Below, in pieces: positions 16,732 through 27,300 of a stretch of DNA of 64,000 bases (the first letter of the stretch is position 1; every line of letters starts with the position of its first letter). Under the pieces are notes generated by a model, which was not told where the DNA came from, ran no database searches, and saw only the letters and a list, made by a program, of their open reading frames with translations. A program made the position numbers and the translations under genes. The DNA is taken from contig JBCCXL010000002.1 in assembly GCA_039191605.1 (NCBI GenBank), positions 124,001 through 188,000 of the forward strand, in the 5' to 3' direction. The stretch comes from JBCCXL01 sp039191605. Its GTDB lineage: Bacteria > Acidobacteriota > Thermoanaerobaculia > Multivoradales > JAHZIX01.

Positions 16732-19700
16732 ATTTCGATTTCCTCCCACACTTCGTCTCCGGACTCCTGGGATTCCGTCTCCCCGCTGCGTCGCTGATCC
16801 ACCAATCGGCCGACCCCCTGCACCGTGCGCGCCGCCAGCATCTCCGCCAGCGACAGCGCTACGCCAGAGGATTCCCGCAGCTCCGCCACCGCCCGGGCGG
16901 CAAGCAGCGAATGGCCGCCGAGAAGGAAGAAGTCGTCCTCCACCGCCAGATCCTCGAGATCCAGCAGCCGGGCCCAGACCTGCGCCACCTGGCGCTCGCC
17001 CTCGGAGCCCGGCGGAGTGCGATCCTCGGCGACGATGGGCACCGCCGTCGGCAGGGTGCGGCGGTCGATCTTGCCTCCGGCGGTGCGGGGCAGCGCCTCC
17101 ACCACCGCCCAGGCGGCGGGGATCATCGCTGGCGGCAGCCGGCTTCGCAGATGCGCCGCCAGCTCGACGGCACCAACACCTAGGGAGCCCGATCCCGCGG
17201 AGTCAGATCCTGCGGATTCAGGCTCTAAGGTGTCCACTTCGACCCAGGCGCAGAGACGCATCTCGCCGGCTTCCTGCACCGGCATCACCACCGCCTGACG
17301 CACCCCAGGATGCTCCGCCAAGGCCTTCTCTATTTCCTGGGGTTCCACTCGAACCCCTCGCACCTTGAGCTGTAGATCGCTGCGGCCGAGGAAGACCAGC
17401 TCTCCGCTGCTCAACTCGGTGACGCGATCGCCGGAGCGGTAGAGGCGGGCGCCATGGCTTCCGGTGAGCCCATCGGGGAGGAAGCGCTCGGCGGTCGCCG
17501 CGGCGTCTCCATAGCCCCGACCCAGGCGTCCGCCGAGAAGGAGCTCACCGGCGAGACCCGGCAGCGCAGGATGTCCGAAGGGACCCACCACTCGGGCCTC
17601 TCGGCCCTCCAGAGCGGCGCCGATGGGCACCGGCCCAGACTCCTTCCAGCCCTCCGCCGGCAGGCGCCAGGCGGTAGCGGCGACGGTCACTTCCGCCGGG
17701 CCGTAGTGGTTGATCAGATCGACCTTCGCCAGCGGACCCTGCCGCCAGCCGGAGGTGATCTCTGGATCCAGAGCCTCGCCCCCCACCAGCACCGCCCGCA
17801 GGGCAGGCGGGGCGGGACGATCTCCGCGCCCCCGAAGCCAGGCGTGGGCGACGGCGGTGGGCAGACTGACGACGGTGACGCCGTTTGCCTCCACGGCTTC
17901 CTCGAGACTCGCCGGATCCCACAGCTCGCCGCCGCGCATCACCAGCGAGGATCCCGCCGCCAGAGTGGTATAAAAATCCTCCAGGGCGAGGTCGAAGGTC
18001 CAGCCGGCGAATTGAAGCAGGCGATCTTCGGAGCCCAGATCCAGCCATCGAGCCATGGTCTCACCATGCCCGGTGGCGTGGCCGGAGGTCACCGCCACCC
18101 GCCGCGGCTCTCCCGTCGAGCCCGAGGTCGAGATGAGGTATCCGAGCTGCTGCGGGTGCTGACTGAAAGACGAGCCTTCAACACCTTCACCGGATGCCGG
18201 CGAATCCGCAAGCTCTTCCGCCACTAGCCCTTCTACCGTCAGCTCTTCAACAAGTACCGGCTCGAGGCCGAGCCCCCACGCCAGCTCCGCGAAGGGAGCG
18301 GAGACCAGAGCCCGCCGGGCCCCGGTGCCCGCCAGCCGCTGAGTCAGGCGCTGGGAAGGCTCAGCGGGATCCAGGGGCAGACAGACTCCTGGCCCCGCCA
18401 GGGCGCCAAGGAAGGCCACCGTCTCGTCCAGGCCGCGGCGCAGCAGCAGGGGAAGCGGCTCTTCCGCTCCAATCCCCAGGGCATGGAGACGCTCCCCGAT
18501 TCCCAAGGCTCGGGTCGCCAATTCGCCCCAGCTGAGCTCTCCGAGCTCTCCGAGAATCGCCGTGCCCGGCTGCCGGGCGAGCTCCCCAAGGCGCTCGGTG
18601 AGGGGCGTGCCGGGAGCCGGGGTCGGACCCTCTTCCACGGTCACCTCGTCCCACGAAGGGGACGACAGAGGCGTCGAGGGCAGGGGCGTCGAGGGCAGGG
18701 GCGTCGAGGGCAGGGGCGTCGAGGGCAGGGGCGCCGAGGACTGGGGCGCGAAGTGATCGTGGCGGGCCTCCGGCTCCGCCGCCATCTGGGCCAGAACCTG
18801 GGGATAGAGGGTGCTCAAAGCCGCCATCTGATCGCGACCCAGGCGATCGCCGTCGAGCATCAGCTCTCCGGTGATTCCCGGCCCGTCGATGGCCGACTGG
18901 AAGTGAGCCACCAGCGGCAGCTCGGTGGTCTCCAGGGCGGTTGTGGAGAGCACCTCGAAGCCCGAGAGCTCCCCCACCTGGCGCTGGACGTGGAAGTGGA
19001 CGTAGTTGAAGACCGAGTCGAAGAGAGCGCCGCCGCCACGGCGCACCATCTCCGCCAGGGGATAGCGGCGATGGGGAATCATCTCGCCCTCGGCACCGTG
19101 GACCTGCTCCACCAGCTCTCGCCAGCTCCCCGCCTCGAGGCGCAACCGGAATGGAAGGGTATTGAGGAACAGCCCCAAGGCCTTCTCTCCGCCCTCCGTC
19201 TCCGGCCGGCCGTGGGTCACCAGGCCGCTCACCACCTCGGGCTCCCCGGCGACCTCCGCCAGGCAGCGCAGATGGGCGGCCAGGAGCAGCGATCGCAGCG
19301 GCAGGCCCATGGTCTCCGCCAGCTTTCGCAGGCCAGCGGCCACCGGCGAGGGAATCTCCACCTCCAGGCTCTGCTTCCCCTCCGTAGCCCTCGGGGCGCC
19401 GATGCGGGGAGGCAGAACGGTGCGCGGGGCCCCCGCCAGCCACTGCTCCCAGAAGTCGGCGGTAGCCGGATCCTCCAGCGCCCGCCGCTCGCCCTCCACC
19501 GCCTCCCGCAGGCCCACCTCGGGAGCCTCCGGTAGCGCCGCGGACGAGCTCGCCACCAGGTCTCGATAGAGCCCCATCAACGCCGTCAGGAAGCTCGCCG
19601 AGCTCCAGCCGTCGAGAATGGCGTGGTGATCGCAGAGGGTGAGTCGGAAACGCTCCCCATCGAGGCGGTGCACCCGCAGCCGCAGCAGCGGCGCCACCGC

Positions 19701-22700
19701 CGGATCGAAGGGGCGGGAGCGCTCCTGGGCGACGATCTCCTCCGCCGAGGGTACTACCGAGGGCACTCCTGAGGGCACCGTCCCGGCGGCCAGGTCGACC
19801 ACCTCCAGAGGAACCTCGACGTCGCGGTGGACCACCTGCAGAGGCTGATCGAAGCCCCGCAGATGGAAGGAGGTGCGCAGCACCGGGTGAGCTTGCGCCA
19901 TGGCCGCGAGGGCGCGGCGTAGGGCCTGCTCGTCGAAGGGAGCCTTCAAATCGAAGCTGACGACGTCGACGTAATGCCCCGAGTCGGGATCTCGCTCGCT
20001 CTCGAAGAGCATCCCCGCCTGGAGGGCCAGGAGCGGAAAGGCGTCCTCGGCGTCCTCCGGAAGGCGCTCCCGATCGGCGTCGGAAAGGCCCTCGAAGGGC
20101 ACCTTCTCCAACCCGTTGGGGGCTTCCTCAGCCTCGCCAGCGAGCTCCGCGAGAGCTCGAACGGTGCGGTGGCGGAAGAGGTCCTGCACCGAGATTTCCA
20201 CCCCGCGGCTGGCCGCCAGGGCCCGCACCCGGACGCTCTGGATGGAGTCTCCCCCGAGCTGGAAGAAGTTGTCGTCGATGCCCACCCGAGACTGCTGCAG
20301 CACCTCGGCCCAAACCTCCGCGAGGGCGCGCTCGGTCGGGTTGCGAGGTTCGACGTAGGGGGCCCGAGTCGAGGCGGGTTCGGCCTCCGCCAGCGCCGCC
20401 CGGTCGAGCTTGCCGTTGGGCAGCCGCGGCAGAGCGTCCACCGCCACCAGCTGAGACGGAACCTGAGGCTCCGGCAGCCGCTCCCGCAGCCAGTCGAGAA
20501 TCGCTTCCGCCTCGATCTCCTGCTCCGCCTCGACCCACGCCAGCAGGCGGGGGGCCTCGTCCGCCTTCTGCTTCACCACCACCACGACCTCTCGCAGCGC
20601 CGGGTGGCCGCCGAGCACCGACTCCACCTCCGCCGGCTCGATGCGGTGACCTCGAACCTTGATCTGGCGATCCCCCCGGCCGAGGAACATCGCCGCGCCA
20701 TCCCGCCGCAGCCACGCCCGGTCGCCGGTGCGGTAGAGGCGGGCGCCGGGGATCTCGGCCCAGGGATCCGGCAGGAAGCGGGCGGCGGTCTCCGCAGCGC
20801 GGCCGACGTAGCCTCGGGCCACGCTCGATCCACCGACCAAGAGCTCCCCCGCCATCCCGAGGGGGACCGGCCGGGTGGCCGGCATGCCCGCCACCAGGTA
20901 GATCCGCGCCTGCCCCGCCGCCGATCCGATGGGTGGATCGATAGCCAGCTCCGTCGCGGCGCTGAGGTCCGCCACGGTGGCCCACACCGTGCCTTCGGTG
21001 GGTCCGTATTCGTTGTGCAGCTCAGCCCCCGGTAGTCGCTCGTGATGCAGCGAGACCAGAGATGCCGGGCAGGCCTCGCCGGCGACGATGGCGCAGCGCA
21101 GGGCCGCAAGGCCCGCCGTCGCGGCCTCTTGCTCCAGCAACAGGCGCCACAGCGCCGGCAGCGCTAGCAGATGGGTCACCCCCCAGCGCCCGGCGTCTTC
21201 GAGGAGCCGAGGCACGTCGTGCTGGAAACCGTCCGGCGGCAGCGCCAGGGTGCCCCCGGTCGAAAGGGTCCAGAACAGGCCGGCGACGCTGCTGTCGAAG
21301 GAAAGGGAGGAAATCAGCAGGAAGACCCCCACCGGCTCTCGGTAATGCACCGGCCGGGCCGCCGTGGAGGCCGCCAGCGAGGCGCGATCGATCACCACTC
21401 CCTTGGGCCGTCCCGTCGAGCCGGAGGTGAAGAGCACGTAGGCCGAGTTCCGCGGCGCCACCGGCCGCACCCGCAGCTCGAGGCTCTCCCCCGCTTCGGC
21501 CGCCGCCAGGGGAAGCTCCAGGGTGGTCCCGGAGAATTCCCTAGCGAGCTCACTATCAAGCCCACTATCGAGCTCACCAGCGAGGGCCGGATCGGTGATC
21601 AGCACCTGGGCGCCGGCGTCCTCCGCCGCCCCGGCGAGGCGACGCCAGGGATACGTGGGGTCGAGGGCCAGGTAGGCACCGCCAGCGGCCATCACCGCCA
21701 GCACCGACACGATCAGCCGATGGTCTCGGGGCAGGTGAATGCCCACCACCACCTCTGGACCCACTCCCGCCGCTTCGAGGCGACGAGCCAGGGCTTCCGC
21801 TTCGGAAGCTAGTTCGCCATAAGTCCTGGAGCCTCCACTCGTGGAACCCCCGCCGGTGAGCAATGCAAAGGCATCCGGCTTCGCCGCGGCGTGGGCGGCA
21901 AAGGCGGTGATCACGTCCTGCGGATCCGCCGGCGGCGTCGGCCGCAGCTCTTCCAGCAGGCGCTCTGCGTCCTCCCGGGAATGCAGCGGAAGGCTTCCGA
22001 GGGCCGCTTCGGGGTTCCCGGCGGCGGTCTCGAGAAGGCTCCACAGCCCCCGAGCGAAGCCGTCTGAATCGTCGCTCCGCAGGCGTCGAGCATCAACGCC
22101 AAGAAGCAAGGAGGGGTTCTCGCCATCGCTCTCCACCACCAGTCGGGTGGTGAAGCGCTCGGTCAGGGTCCGCAGCGCCACCACCTCGACCTCCCAAGAC
22201 CCCGCCGACACCGCCGGGATCCGGGATCGAATCTCCACGAGGTGACGAGGCGGATCCTGGATCGAAGGATCGAAGACCTCCTGCCAGGCCAGCAGCTCGT
22301 CCCAGCTCTCGGCGAGGCGCCGGGCGAGGGTGATCAGCGTGTCGGCGCCCTCGGCCTCGAAGCTCAGCGGCAGATGGCGGGCCATCGGCCCCTGGACGGA
22401 GCGCAGCTCCTCCATGCGGCGGCCGTCCGCCAGCACCCCCAGGGTGCCGCCTTGGCGATCCGCCAGCCGGGCCAGCTGCCACCCCCAGGCGGCGAGCCAG
22501 ATGGCCTCGACATCGGTCTCCGCGGCGGTAGCGAGATCCCCCACCGCCCGCAGCACCGACTCGGGAATGACAAATCGCTCTTCCCGAGGCTCGAAGGGCT
22601 CGTCCGAGGCGGACTCCAGAAGCAGCGGCTGGGACGCCGAGTCCTGCCGCTGTCGCTCCCAAAAAGCCCTGCCGTCTTCCCCGTTCTCCCCTTCCAGAAG

Positions 22701-23309
22701 CTGGAGCTGCCACTCCGCCAGGTCGGGGTATTGCAGCCGCTCCGGCGCGGCTCCGTCCGCCGCGACTAGAGTTTCCGCGAGCTGTTCCACCAGGTCCTGA
22801 AGAGCGCCGGCATCCCCCGCGGCGCTGGCGAGGGAGACCACCAGGCGATGATCCTCCGGCGCGAAGCGGAAGACCTGGGCGGCGAAGAGGGGCGCCGACG
22901 GATCGGCGCCAAGCCCTCCTCCGGTGTCCAATCGAGTAGCGAAGCAGCGATCGAGGGCGAGGCGAGACTGCTCCGCGCTGAGGGAGGAGAGATCCGTCAA
23001 CGACGCCGCCCCTTCCTTCGGCGGGTGAATGTGCATCACCGGCATGGTGAGCCCCGGCGCCCGGCCGAGGGAGGCCCGAAAAATCTCGTTGCCCTCGCTG
23101 AGGGCGGAGAGGGCCCGCAGCAGACGGCCCGATTCCAGGGGCCCCCGCACCGCAATTTCGGCATGCACGGCGTAGGGCGCGCCGCGCCCATCGCCGCCGG
23201 CGTACAGAGCCCAGGCCCGCCGCTGCTGGGGCGAGGTCCGAAAGCTCTCCGCCGCGGCATTCATCTCCGCCACGTCCTCTCCGACCTCTTGCTTCGCAGA
23301 GTGACTCAT
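16728..23309 (-). CDS. NRPS-H: (His-less C-like)-A-PCP-C-A-PCP
   Basis: Elongation subunit of 2193 residues. The ATG at 23309 overlaps the dioxygenase stop (ATGA); the longer open frame is shadow sequence. Residues 1-430 form a condensation-like domain in which HHxxxDG reads ASAAGDA (161-167), so it lacks both histidines. A1 (A3 motif about 628) has pocket D-S-A-A-I-A-E-V-W, not assigned. PCP1 is at about 1020 (LGGDSIQSV). C2 is intact (HHAILDG, about 1226). A Pro-Leu-Pro-Ser-Thr repeat linker lies at about 1522-1547. A2 (about 1730) is divergent: A3 reads TSGSTGEPRR instead of PKG and A5 reads YGPAE, although the A10 lysine (GKIDRR) remains; its pocket reads D-L-E-S-L-G-H-V-A. PCP2 is at about 2132. 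The acidic tail ending EIEI probably binds the docking domain of NRPS-I. Residue 11 may be weakly or alternatively activated. Confidence 0.93.
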   Translation of the reverse strand: MSHSAKQEVGEDVAEMNAAAESFRTSPQQRRAWALYAGGDGRGAPYAVHAEIAVRGPLESGRLLRALSALSEGNEIFRASLGRAPGLTMPVMHIHPPKEGAASLTDLSSLSAEQSRLALDRCFATRLDTGGGLGADPSAPLFAAQVFRFAPEDHRLVVSLASAAGDAGALQDLVEQLAETLVAADGAAPERLQYPDLAEWQLQLLEGENGEDGRAFWERQRQDSASQPLLLESASDEPFEPREERFVIPESVLRAVGDLATAAETDVEAIWLAAWGWQLARLADRQGGTLGVLADGRRMEELRSVQGPMARHLPLSFEAEGADTLITLARRLAESWDELLAWQEVFDPSIQDPPRHLVEIRSRIPAVSAGSWEVEVVALRTLTERFTTRLVVESDGENPSLLLGVDARRLRSDDSDGFARGLWSLLETAAGNPEAALGSLPLHSREDAERLLEELRPTPPADPQDVITAFAAHAAAKPDAFALLTGGGSTSGGSRTYGELASEAEALARRLEAAGVGPEVVVGIHLPRDHRLIVSVLAVMAAGGAYLALDPTYPWRRLAGAAEDAGAQVLITDPALAGELDSGLDSELAREFSGTTLELPLAAAEAGESLELRVRPVAPRNSAYVLFTSGSTGRPKGVVIDRASLAASTAARPVHYREPVGVFLLISSLSFDSSVAGLFWTLSTGGTLALPPDGFQHDVPRLLEDAGRWGVTHLLALPALWRLLLEQEAATAGLAALRCAIVAGEACPASLVSLHHERLPGAELHNEYGPTEGTVWATVADLSAATELAIDPPIGSAAGQARIYLVAGMPATRPVPLGMAGELLVGGSSVARGYVGRAAETAARFLPDPWAEIPGARLYRTGDRAWLRRDGAAMFLGRGDRQIKVRGHRIEPAEVESVLGGHPALREVVVVVKQKADEAPRLLAWVEAEQEIEAEAILDWLRERLPEPQVPSQLVAVDALPRLPNGKLDRAALAEAEPASTRAPYVEPRNPTERALAEVWAEVLQQSRVGIDDNFFQLGGDSIQSVRVRALAASRGVEISVQDLFRHRTVRALAELAGEAEEAPNGLEKVPFEGLSDADRERLPEDAEDAFPLLALQAGMLFESERDPDSGHYVDVVSFDLKAPFDEQALRRALAAMAQAHPVLRTSFHLRGFDQPLQVVHRDVEVPLEVVDLAAGTVPSGVPSVVPSAEEIVAQERSRPFDPAVAPLLRLRVHRLDGERFRLTLCDHHAILDGWSSASFLTALMGLYRDLVASSSAALPEAPEVGLREAVEGERRALEDPATADFWEQWLAGAPRTVLPPRIGAPRATEGKQSLEVEIPSPVAAGLRKLAETMGLPLRSLLLAAHLRCLAEVAGEPEVVSGLVTHGRPETEGGEKALGLFLNTLPFRLRLEAGSWRELVEQVHGAEGEMIPHRRYPLAEMVRRGGGALFDSVFNYVHFHVQRQVGELSGFEVLSTTALETTELPLVAHFQSAIDGPGITGELMLDGDRLGRDQMAALSTLYPQVLAQMAAEPEARHDHFAPQSSAPLPSTPLPSTPLPSTPLPSTPLSSPSWDEVTVEEGPTPAPGTPLTERLGELARQPGTAILGELGELSWGELATRALGIGERLHALGIGAEEPLPLLLRRGLDETVAFLGALAGPGVCLPLDPAEPSQRLTQRLAGTGARRALVSAPFAELAWGLGLEPVLVEELTVEGLVAEELADSPASGEGVEGSSFSQHPQQLGYLISTSGSTGEPRRVAVTSGHATGHGETMARWLDLGSEDRLLQFAGWTFDLALEDFYTTLAAGSSLVMRGGELWDPASLEEAVEANGVTVVSLPTAVAHAWLRGRGDRPAPPALRAVLVGGEALDPEITSGWRQGPLAKVDLINHYGPAEVTVAATAWRLPAEGWKESGPVPIGAALEGREARVVGPFGHPALPGLAGELLLGGRLGRGYGDAAATAERFLPDGLTGSHGARLYRSGDRVTELSSGELVFLGRSDLQLKVRGVRVEPQEIEKALAEHPGVRQAVVMPVQEAGEMRLCAWVEVDTLEPESAGSDSAGSGSLGVGAVELAAHLRSRLPPAMIPAAWAVVEALPRTAGGKIDRRTLPTAVPIVAEDRTPPGSEGERQVAQVWARLLDLEDLAVEDDFFLLGGHSLLAARAVAELRESSGVALSLAEMLAARTVQGVGRLVDQRRSGETESQESGDEVWEEIEI
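18670..18744. repeat. 15-bp tandem repeat, five units, inter-domain linker of NRPS-H
   Basis: Unit GGCGTCGAGGGCAGG is present four times perfectly, plus a degenerate fifth. On the minus strand it encodes Pro-Leu-Pro-Ser-Thr repeats between the C2 and A2 domains. It has no spacers and lies within a coding frame, so it is not a CRISPR array. Confidence 0.95.
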
Positions 23310-24343
23310 CCCGCCACCGGCTCCATCATCGCCACCACCACCTGGCGCTCCCCGGTGTAGGGGCGGCGACCGTGGGCGAAGCAGAGGTTGTCCAGCAGCA
23401 TCACGTCCCCGGGCTGCCAGGGGAAGGCCACCGTCTCCTGCCGATAAGCCCGGCGAATGATCTCCGCCACTTCCGGCTCGATGACGCTGCCGTCGCCGTA
23501 GTACGTGTTGTAGGGCAGGCCCTCTTCTCCGAGATCGTCCAGCAGGGTCTGACGCATCTCCGGCTCGAGGGACGAAACGTGGAAGAAGGCGGCGTGGTTG
23601 AACCAGATCGCCTCGCCGGTCTCGGGGTGCTGGCGCAGCGCCGGCCGCCGCTGGCGGGTGCGCAGACGATCCTCGCCCTTCCACTCGTACTCGATGTCGT
23701 GGCTCTCGCAATAGGCCTCGACCTCGCTCCGATCCGAGGTCTGGAAGACCTCCTCCCAGGGCAGGCCGAGACCGTCGTTGTAGTTGCGCACGTAGAGCAC
23801 GCCGAGGTCGTCGAAGCGCTTGCGCACTCCCATCGGCAGGTGATCCGGCACCCGGCGTACGTCGGCGATGGGGGTCTCGCCGCCGGTGTCCGCCACCTGC
23901 AGGGCGCCGAAGTAGATCTTTTGGGGGAAGCTGGTCCAGTAGGTGCCCTCGTTGTGCAGGGCGATGGTGCGCTCCGACGGGTAGACGGTGGAGACGTAGA
24001 CCCCTTCGCCGACCCTCGGACGGGGCGTCGAGCGATCCTTGTACTCCAGCGGCTCGCCCACCGAGGTGGCCTCCACCAGGCGCTGGAACTGGTGGATGTC
24101 GCTGATGGGAAAGCCGCGGAAGAGCAGGGCCCGATGCTCGGCGAACCAGCCCGCCACCAGCTCGCGGGCGGAGGCCGCCCAGGCGGCGAGATCCAGGTCG
24201 GCGGTTCGCGGCTGGATCACGGCGGGAGCCGCGCCGTTCAAGAGCTTGCAGGTGACGGCCTCCGCCGGGTCGGCAACGACCTGGCGACGGCGCACGGACC
24301 CCAGACCGGGAAGGGAGGGAGGACGAAAGCTTTTCTCAGTCAT
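23306..24343 (-). CDS. TauD/SyrP-like Fe(II)/2-oxoglutarate dioxygenase 2 (putative beta-hydroxylase)
   Basis: A 345-residue non-haem iron oxygenase. The metal triad is visible: HNE at 130-132 (His130, Glu132) and distal His324 in FAHGRRPY; a later Arg would bind 2-oxoglutarate. The best match I recognise is the SyrP-like group of stand-alone hydroxylases that act on carrier-bound aspartate in NRPS pathways. Several Asx-activating modules in this cluster support beta-hydroxyaspartate formation. It overlaps NRPS-F upstream and NRPS-H downstream (ATGA both times). NRPS-H opens with a His-less condensation-like domain, which may be the recruitment surface. The N-terminus has a PPSLPGLG segment followed by basic residues, echoing dioxygenase 1. 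Which residue it modifies is not shown by the sequence. Confidence 0.88.
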   Translation of the reverse strand: MTEKSFRPPSLPGLGSVRRRQVVADPAEAVTCKLLNGAAPAVIQPRTADLDLAAWAASARELVAGWFAEHRALLFRGFPISDIHQFQRLVEATSVGEPLEYKDRSTPRPRVGEGVYVSTVYPSERTIALHNEGTYWTSFPQKIYFGALQVADTGGETPIADVRRVPDHLPMGVRKRFDDLGVLYVRNYNDGLGLPWEEVFQTSDRSEVEAYCESHDIEYEWKGEDRLRTRQRRPALRQHPETGEAIWFNHAAFFHVSSLEPEMRQTLLDDLGEEGLPYNTYYGDGSVIEPEVAEIIRRAYRQETVAFPWQPGDVMLLDNLCFAHGRRPYTGERQVVVAMMEPVAG

Positions 24344-27300
24344 GAATCCGGATCCTTTCTAGAAGATGGGGAGAACCCGCCGCGGCGCCGGCCGGGGCGC
24401 AGCGCACCGAGGCGATCCTTGAGATGAGCCTCGAAGCGCCGACGACCGGCGCTTTCCGCGGCCTCGTCCCGCTGGGCGAGTTGTTGAGTCAGGGTGGAGA
24501 GACGGATCTTCGGGTTCCGAGCCAGGGCTTCCAGCACCGACTGGAAGCCCGCCGCCAGGCGGCGGCCGGTAGCGGCGGTGAAGAGCTCGCGGTCGTATTC
24601 CAGAACGCCCCGCAATCCCTTGTCGGTGACGCTCAGGTTGGCGGCGAGATTGAACTTGGTGGGCCCCGCATCGGTGGGCAGGGGCGTCGCCCGGATTCCC
24701 GGGACCTGGAGGCCGGGATCCTCGTCCTGGAGCACGAACCACACCTCGTAGAGGGGAGCGTGGCGGGGATCGCGATCGGCGCGCAGAGCGGCCAGCAACC
24801 GGTCGTAGGGCAGTTCCCGCAGAGCCCAGGCGTCCACCGCGGTGCGCCGCACCCGCTCGACGACGTCCCCGAAATCGGGGTCGTAGTCGGGGTCGTCCCC
24901 GAGGTCAGTACGGAGCACCAGGGTGTTGGTGAACATCCCCACCACTCCCTCGAGGGCGCGGGCGGGGCGCACCTCCACCGGCGTTCCCACCCGCTGATCC
25001 CGCTGGCCGGTGAGGGCGGCGAGATAGAGCTGGAAAGCGCTGAGCAGGGCGATGTAGAGCGTCGTCCCCTCCCCCGCCGCCGCGTGGAGCGCCCGCAGCT
25101 CCTCGACGCCGAGCTCCAGGGTCGCCAGGCCGCCGGAGCGGCTGGGAGCAGACTCCCCGGACGGCGACTGGTCGTAGGGCAGAGCGACCCGGGGCAGATC
25201 ACCACCGAGGCGGGAACGCCATAGCTCCAGCAGCGGCGGCAATGCCCCGCCGTCTTCCAGCCAGCGGCGCTCCCAGGCGGCGAAGTCGGCGTATTGCAGC
25301 TCCGGCGGCGGTAGCGAGGGCTCCCGCCCGGCGGCGAGGTCGACATAGAGCCTCTGTAGCTCGTCGAGGAGGATGGAGATGGAGCCGCCATCCGCCGCGA
25401 TGTGGTGCACGTTGACCAGCAGGTCCCAGCGCTCGGGGCCGTGGCGCAGCAGCAGCACCCGCAGCGGGGCCGCGCTAGCGAGATCAAAGCGGTAGGCCCG
25501 CTCGGCGCTGGCCAATCCCTTCGCCACTTCCTGAGCCGTCGACGGCGCCAATCCCGAGAGATCCACCACCGGCCAGCTCTGCGGCGCCGGAGCCGGCAGC
25601 AGCTGAGCCCGGGGCACTCCCGCGACTTCCGGATAGCAGGTGCGCAGCGCCTCGTGACGGGTGGCCAGAGCGCTCCATGCGGCCCGCAGCGCCCGAGGGT
25701 CGACGGGCCCTTCCAATCGCAACGCCGAAGGCATGCCGAAGGCCGGGCTTCCGGGGTCGAGGCGATCGAGGAACCACAGCCGCTCCTGGGAGAAGGAGAG
25801 GAAGTGACGCTGCTTCGCGGGCTCCAGAGGCGGCGGCTCCGGGCGAAGGGGGCTGCGCATCCTCTCCCCCAGACGCTCCGCCTGGAGCCTCAGGGTGGGG
25901 GCCTCGAAGAGGTCGGAAAGAGGCATCTCCACGCCGAAGATCTCGCGGATGCGGGGGATCAATCGTGCAGCGGCCAGGGAATGACCGCCGAGGGCGAAGA
26001 AATCGTCCCCGGCTCCCACCGTCTCGACTCCCAGCACCTGCTGCCACAGAGCCGCAAGCCCCTCTTCTTCAGGGCTGGCGCCGCCCACGGGGAACGACGA
26101 TCCGACGGTGAGGGGGCTAGGAGCGACCATGCGGCGGCGGTCGATCTTCCCCGTCAGGGTGGTCTCCAGGCGCTCCACCGCCGCCCACAAGGTGGGCTGC
26201 TGGTAGGAGGGCACCCGCTCCCCAAGCTCCGCAGCGATCTCTTCCAGAGAACGATCGGCGACCACCCAAGCCGCCAAGGCCAGGCCCGCCGGACCGTCCA
26301 GCACGGCCACCGCCGCTCCTCCCACTCCCCGGCAACCGAGGAGAGCGGCCTCCACCTCGCCGGGCTCCACCCGAAAGCCGCGGAGCTTGACCTGACGATC
26401 GAGGCGACCGAAGAACTCCAGCTGACCGTCGGTGGCGAAGCGCACTCGATCGCCAGTGCGATAGAGCCGCGCCCCTGGCCGCGAGCCGTAGGGATCGGGT
26501 ACGAAGACCTCCGCGGTGCGCGCCGGCTGGCCGAGGTAGCCGCGGGCCAGAGTTCCGCCGCCGATGCAGAGCTCCCCCGCGGCGCCCGGCAGCACCGGCC
26601 CGAGATGGCGATCGAGGACCAGGGCGCGGATGCCCTCGTAGGGACGACCCAAGGGGATTCGAAGCGTCTCCGGGGCGAAGCCCTCCGACGCGACGACGGC
26701 GACGGTGGTCTCGGTGGGGCCGTAGGTGTTGATCAATCGAAGGCCGGACTCGGTGCCCCGGTGCCAGGCCGGCAACACCTCGGCGCGGGCCTCTTCCCCG
26801 CCGAGGATCACCAGCCGGACGGCGGTCGGCGCGCGCAGATCTCCGTCCTCCATCGCCGCCGCTAGCTCGTGCCACCAGGCGGTGGGCAGGTCGAGGACGG
26901 TGACCCCGTGGTCGTCACATAGCTCGAAGAATCGCCGCGGTGAGGCGAGGGTGTCGGCGCTGCGAAGGGCCAGCGAAGCTCCAGCCCTGAGGGTGAGGAA
27001 AATCTCCTCGATGCTGGTATCGAAGGCCGGCGAGGCCATTTGCAGCACCCGGTCGCTGAAGCTCACTCCATAGAGCTGTTGGGCCCCGGTGAGGAAGCGC
27101 TCCAAGGCGATGATCGATACCACCACGCCCTTCGGCTGGCCGCTGGAGCCGGAGGTGAAGAGCACGTAGGCCGCATTCTGGGGATGGACCGTCGGCCATT
27201 GGGGATCTGGGAGCTCCACTGGGAGCTCTACTGGGGGCTCATTCGCGGTCGGGCTCAGGGCGTCCCGAGGCACCAGGATCGTAGGAACCGGCAGATCTAC

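Noticed and set aside
18670..18744. Possible CRISPR-like array
   Set aside because: Units are 15 bp, contiguous and without spacers, and encode a Pro-Leu-Pro-Ser-Thr linker.
23310..23711. N-terminal extension of the NRPS-H frame
   Set aside because: It overlaps the conserved C-terminus of dioxygenase 2 out of frame; the ATG at 23309 has the coupled start.
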